Shown here piece by piece: positions 61,555 through 64,000 of a stretch of DNA of 64,000 bases. The DNA comes from Lentibacillus populi. Lineage in GTDB: Bacteria > Bacillota > Bacilli > Bacillales > Amphibacillaceae. The translations under genes were made by a program, and so were the position numbers. Location of the stretch: positions 1 to 64,000 of the forward strand of contig BMJD01000012.1 in assembly GCA_014642895.1 (NCBI GenBank). Direction: 5' to 3'. Numbering within the stretch: position 1 is the first letter of the stretch; each line of letters starts with the position of its first letter. The notes beneath the pieces are model-generated. The model was given only the letters and a program-made list of their open reading frames with translations, did not search any database and was not told where the DNA came from.

Positions 61555-61719
61555 ATGAATCAAGAAAAAGAATTAGAAAAAGGGATGACTGGCAAGATTA
61601 CTAAAGATATTACAGTTGTTGATGTGCAAAAGAACTCGTATGGCACAGATATACGTGTTAAAGAAGACGATGGAGCAGAGTATTGGACGAGTTATAATGA
61701 GGAAATAAATCTTGATTAA
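61555..61719 (+). CDS. 54-residue protein, second gene of an accessory pair
   Basis: AAAGGAGG precedes the ATG; it starts 36 bases after the previous stop. The product (KGMTGKITKDITVVDVQKNS and an acidic end) looks like a small beta barrel. A terminator overlaps its stop. It might be a partner or antidote of the larger protein; nothing proves this. Confidence 0.6.
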   Translation: MNQEKELEKGMTGKITKDITVVDVQKNSYGTDIRVKEDDGAEYWTSYNEEINLD

Positions 61720-61745
61720 AAAAGCACCCATAGCGGTGCTTTTTA
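61719..61745 (+). terminator. terminator of the accessory pair
   Basis: AAAAGCACC-CATAGC-GGTGCTTTT, nearly the same as the hairpin at 35881. Confidence 0.88.
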
Positions 61746-61868
61746 ATACCCAAAATTCAACTAGGGGGCAAGCCCACCATTCGCAAAGTTCTATAGATAG
61801 GACAATGTAAAATTTCGAAGATTTGTTATATAATGTTGTTAGAATGGTGATTTTAGGGGGGAACGTTA

Positions 61869-63448
61869 ATGAAAAGTATTCAGGAGATATTTGATAATTT
61901 GGCTAGCTCGGAAATGTTGCCAGTTATATTTGCTGGTTCAGGAATAACAAAAAGATATACGTCAAACAGTTATGATTGGAAACGATTATTAATTGAATGC
62001 ATTTCTCAATATAATGCAGATCCGGAAAATAAGTATAGGAGTATAAAGTTGATGTCGAATATGAATTAGAATCTGATCAGATAAATAAATTTTCTATTAA
62101 TGAAAAAATTGGTACTAAAGTTGAAAGAGACTTCAATAAAGAATTTTATAAAGGAAACATTAAAAGCCTTGATGTTGAAAATAAACAGAATCCACTTAAG
62201 GTGTTTATCGCAAAAATGCTTAGTGAATATAGTCTGAATGAGGAGATGAATTACGAAATTGAATTGTTTAAAAGACTAAGAGACAAAATGTTAACAGTTA
62301 TTACAACCAACTATGATACATTGTTTGAGGATTACATATTTACTGAGCATGACAAAATTGTCGGTCAAGACATATTTAAAAATTCTGAGCTAGGAACTTT
62401 ATTCAAGATACACGGATGTATTACCAATCCGAGTTCGTTGGTTTTAACCTCCAAGGACTATCAAAAATTTAAGAAAAAAAGAAAAGTTTTGTCAGCAAAA
62501 TTAATTAATCTATTTACTGAGAATCCTGTGATTTTTATGGGGTATTCAGTTTCCGATGAAAATATAAGGTCAATATTATTGGATATATTTCAATGTATAG
62601 ATGAGGTAGAAGACTATAAAGTATTTGAGAAGAGGTTAATTATGATTGAATACAGTGAAAATCAGGAAATCCCTTCTATTGGTACATACGCTATGTCAAT
62701 TGACAATGTTGAAATCACTTTTACAAAAGTTGTAACTTCAAGTTTCACCCCCATTTTGGAGGAGATGCAGAAGTTAAAGAAAAAAGTAAGATTTAAAGAT
62801 TTAAAACATATAAAGGATATAGTATACGATATTGTTCAAAATGATAATGGACAAAAAAAGAAGTTTATTAATTTGGTGGATAATGAGACTGCTATAGATG
62901 ATGATGAAATTGTTGTGGCCATAACCAAAAAAGATAATTTTCTTGATTCTGTTGGAATCACAGGAATACAGCCAGAGGATTTATTTGATGACCTTTTAAC
63001 CGGGTCACTAGAAAACAAGATCAGGACCAATGAGAGACAAAAACTGCTTATTGAAATTCAGATACCGAATTTATTAAGAGGAAATAATATACTACCTATA
63101 CACAAATATATTAAAAACTATAATGGCGAGTTAACACTTGAAAGTAAAGTGAATAGATTATGTAATATGAAGGTCGATGATTTCTTTAACAATAGCATAA
63201 AAAGAGATATCGATTCCTATTACGAAAATCATTTTTCATCACTAGAAGAAATCTTTGAGACAATACCATCTAACAGTAGGAAGCTAAGTTATTTAGTCAT
63301 AAGATGTGTTTACGACTCGGAACCTGGGGAAATTAGACAATTTTTATTATCATATGGTAATAAAATTTATGGAATGACCAGTGGGGGGACACATTACAGG
63401 AAGATGGCATGTATTTATGATATTAAAAAATATAAAAACGCCCAGTAA
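61869..63448 (+). pseudogene. SIR2-domain anti-phage type protein gene with a frameshift
   Basis: ATG 61869 with GGGGGG upstream reads 66 residues (LPVIFAGSGITKRYTSNSYD), then stops at 62069. The next frame, open from 62039 (EYKVDVEYELESDQINKFSI), runs to 63448. Joined by one extra base near 62037, they give about 526 residues: a SIR2-like domain with GSG, TTNYD (Asn/Asp) and catalytic His in KIHGCI, then FMGYSVSDENI, and a unique C-terminal domain. SIR2-domain proteins of this kind degrade NAD+ on phage infection. As read it is broken. Confidence 0.75.
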
Positions 63449-63578
63449 GGGAAGCATTAGTCCAACTAACACGCCTTACCAAGCGTCTATGTATATATTT
63501 ATATTAAGGTTTTTAAAGTTATATGTCAACCAAATAAAATTTTCGTGCTAATCCAATATATAAAAAACATGTATTTAC

Positions 63579-63602
63579 ATGGCCCCGCCAGGGCCATTTT
63601 AT
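63579..63602. terminator. terminator between SIR2-type gene and minus-strand gene
   Basis: ATGGCCC-CGCCA-GGGCCAT followed by TTTATT; the A-rich left flank allows use from the minus strand too. Confidence 0.8.
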
Positions 63603-63657
63603 TATGCTTTTAAAACCATAGGCTCTATCTGAAACTTATAGGATACAATCAACATTT

Positions 63658-63891
63658 TTATTTTCCTCCATATGTATTATCCTTAATCCTATATTTATCA
63701 AACCTTTGTTCAACAAACCCTTTTGCGACTAAGCTATGCATATTTTTCTTTACGATCTGCTGCCCAGTTGTATCGGAAACCATTTCCTCGATAGAAAATG
63801 TTTGAGGATAGGCTTTTTCTAATTGAACAATTATGCATACTTCAATTAAATTTAAATTGTTACTTATCGACCACTCTAAGATGTTTTCCAT
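63658..63891 (-). CDS. small winged-helix-like protein
   Basis: 77 residues from ATG at 63891, with TTGGAG seven bases upstream; an ATG 18 bases earlier has only AAAAG. NLNLIEVCIIVQLEKAYPQT and QQIVKKNMHSLVAKGFVEQR suggest a winged helix of the MarR-like kind. It may be a regulator of the accessory block or the first host gene past the prophage. Confidence 0.55.
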   Translation of the reverse strand: MENILEWSISNNLNLIEVCIIVQLEKAYPQTFSIEEMVSDTTGQQIVKKNMHSLVAKGFVEQRFDKYRIKDNTYGGK

Positions 63892-63936
63892 TGTTTTCTC
63901 CAATTTCATCTTTTTAGTTAAGACAAGTCTATCAAA

Positions 63937-64000
63937 TCAGTCGTTATTTTTCTTGTTATAAGTAATTACTTCCCCAGACAACTCCTCGAAAATTCGATCA
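63937..64000 (-). CDS. C-terminal end of a gene cut by the window edge
   Basis: On the minus strand a frame open from the window edge reads DRIFEELSGEVITYNKKNND and stops at 63937-63939, 46 bases before the next start. Too short to identify. It could equally be chance. Confidence 0.3.
   Translation of the reverse strand, partial: DRIFEELSGEVITYNKKNND

Larger units (their letters stand above)
14551..64000. mobile_element. siphovirus-type prophage, left end seen, right end not seen
   Basis: Everything from the integrase to at least the amidase (59812) is phage-like and in the usual order: integrase, immunity, early regulation, recombination and replication, late activator, packaging, head, tail, lysis. 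After lysis comes an accessory block without clear host genes, so the attachment site at the right is not identified. I searched by eye for a repeat shared by 14545-14600 and the sequence after 59800 and found nothing of 12 bases or more. The left boundary is an estimate between the groEL terminator and the integrase stop. Confidence 0.9.

Noticed and set aside
14545-64000. attL/attR direct repeat
   Set aside because: No shared stretch of 12 bases or more was found by eye between the left junction and the sequence after the lysis genes; the right end is probably outside the window.

Overview
The window is chromosomal DNA of a low-GC, spore-forming member of the Bacillaceae. The host gene order resembles the Bacillus subtilis ydi-groE region, and the codon use and gene content would fit a Virgibacillus, Oceanobacillus or Lentibacillus type genome; the genus is an inference. 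It has two parts: a conserved host segment (1 to about 14550) and a nearly complete siphovirus-type prophage (about 14551 to the right edge) inserted just downstream of groEL. The right prophage boundary is not seen.

Host segment: the 3' end of a 23S rRNA gene, 5S rRNA, initiator tRNA-Met and tRNA-Asp; then thiL-tsaE-tsaB-rimI-tsaD, an overlapping operon for thiamine diphosphate synthesis, tRNA t6A modification and ribosomal protein acetylation; a gap holding nine co-oriented DnaA-box-like sequences; a divergent ABC-F ATPase gene; moaC-rex with a probable Rex operator; a YjaZ-type protease; a small glycine-rich protein; a methyltransferase; ydiK and ydiL-like membrane protein genes; and the HrcA/CIRCE-controlled groES-groEL operon.

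Prophage, left to right: integrase, a PH/SHOCT protein and a lipoprotein (probably expressed in the lysogen), an ImmA/ImmR-type immunity pair, and a two-way promoter region with three 14-bp operators. The rightward early region has Xre, Rha and small regulators, two structured RNA leaders, a Rad50-like ATPase, an inserted homing-type endonuclease, RecT, a metallo-beta-lactamase-fold protein, a replication initiator with iterons inside its own gene, many small proteins, a Dam-type methylase, a MazG-like protein and RecU. Next come an XtrA-like gene with two accessory membrane-protein cassettes and a sigma-like late activator. A short accessory block follows, with a CotD-like spore coat gene behind a sigma-K-type promoter.

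The late region runs: ParB-methyltransferase, a branched RNA leader, terminase, portal, minor head protein, scaffold, decoration protein, capsid, connectors, major tail protein, tail chaperones with a -1 frameshift site, tape measure, distal tail protein, baseplate or fibre proteins, holin and amidase. Several hairpin terminators sit inside this late operon, notably after the capsid gene and after the tail tube block, and may set the protein ratios. Beyond the lysis genes is an accessory block: a frameshifted small membrane gene, an unknown two-gene unit, a frameshifted SIR2-domain gene of the anti-phage type and a small winged-helix-like gene.

The points most worth following are the RecT/MBL/Rad50-like recombination module, the tandem xtrA-linked cassettes, the phage CotD gene with a sporulation promoter, the structured leaders (especially upstream of terminase) and the DnaA-box cluster.
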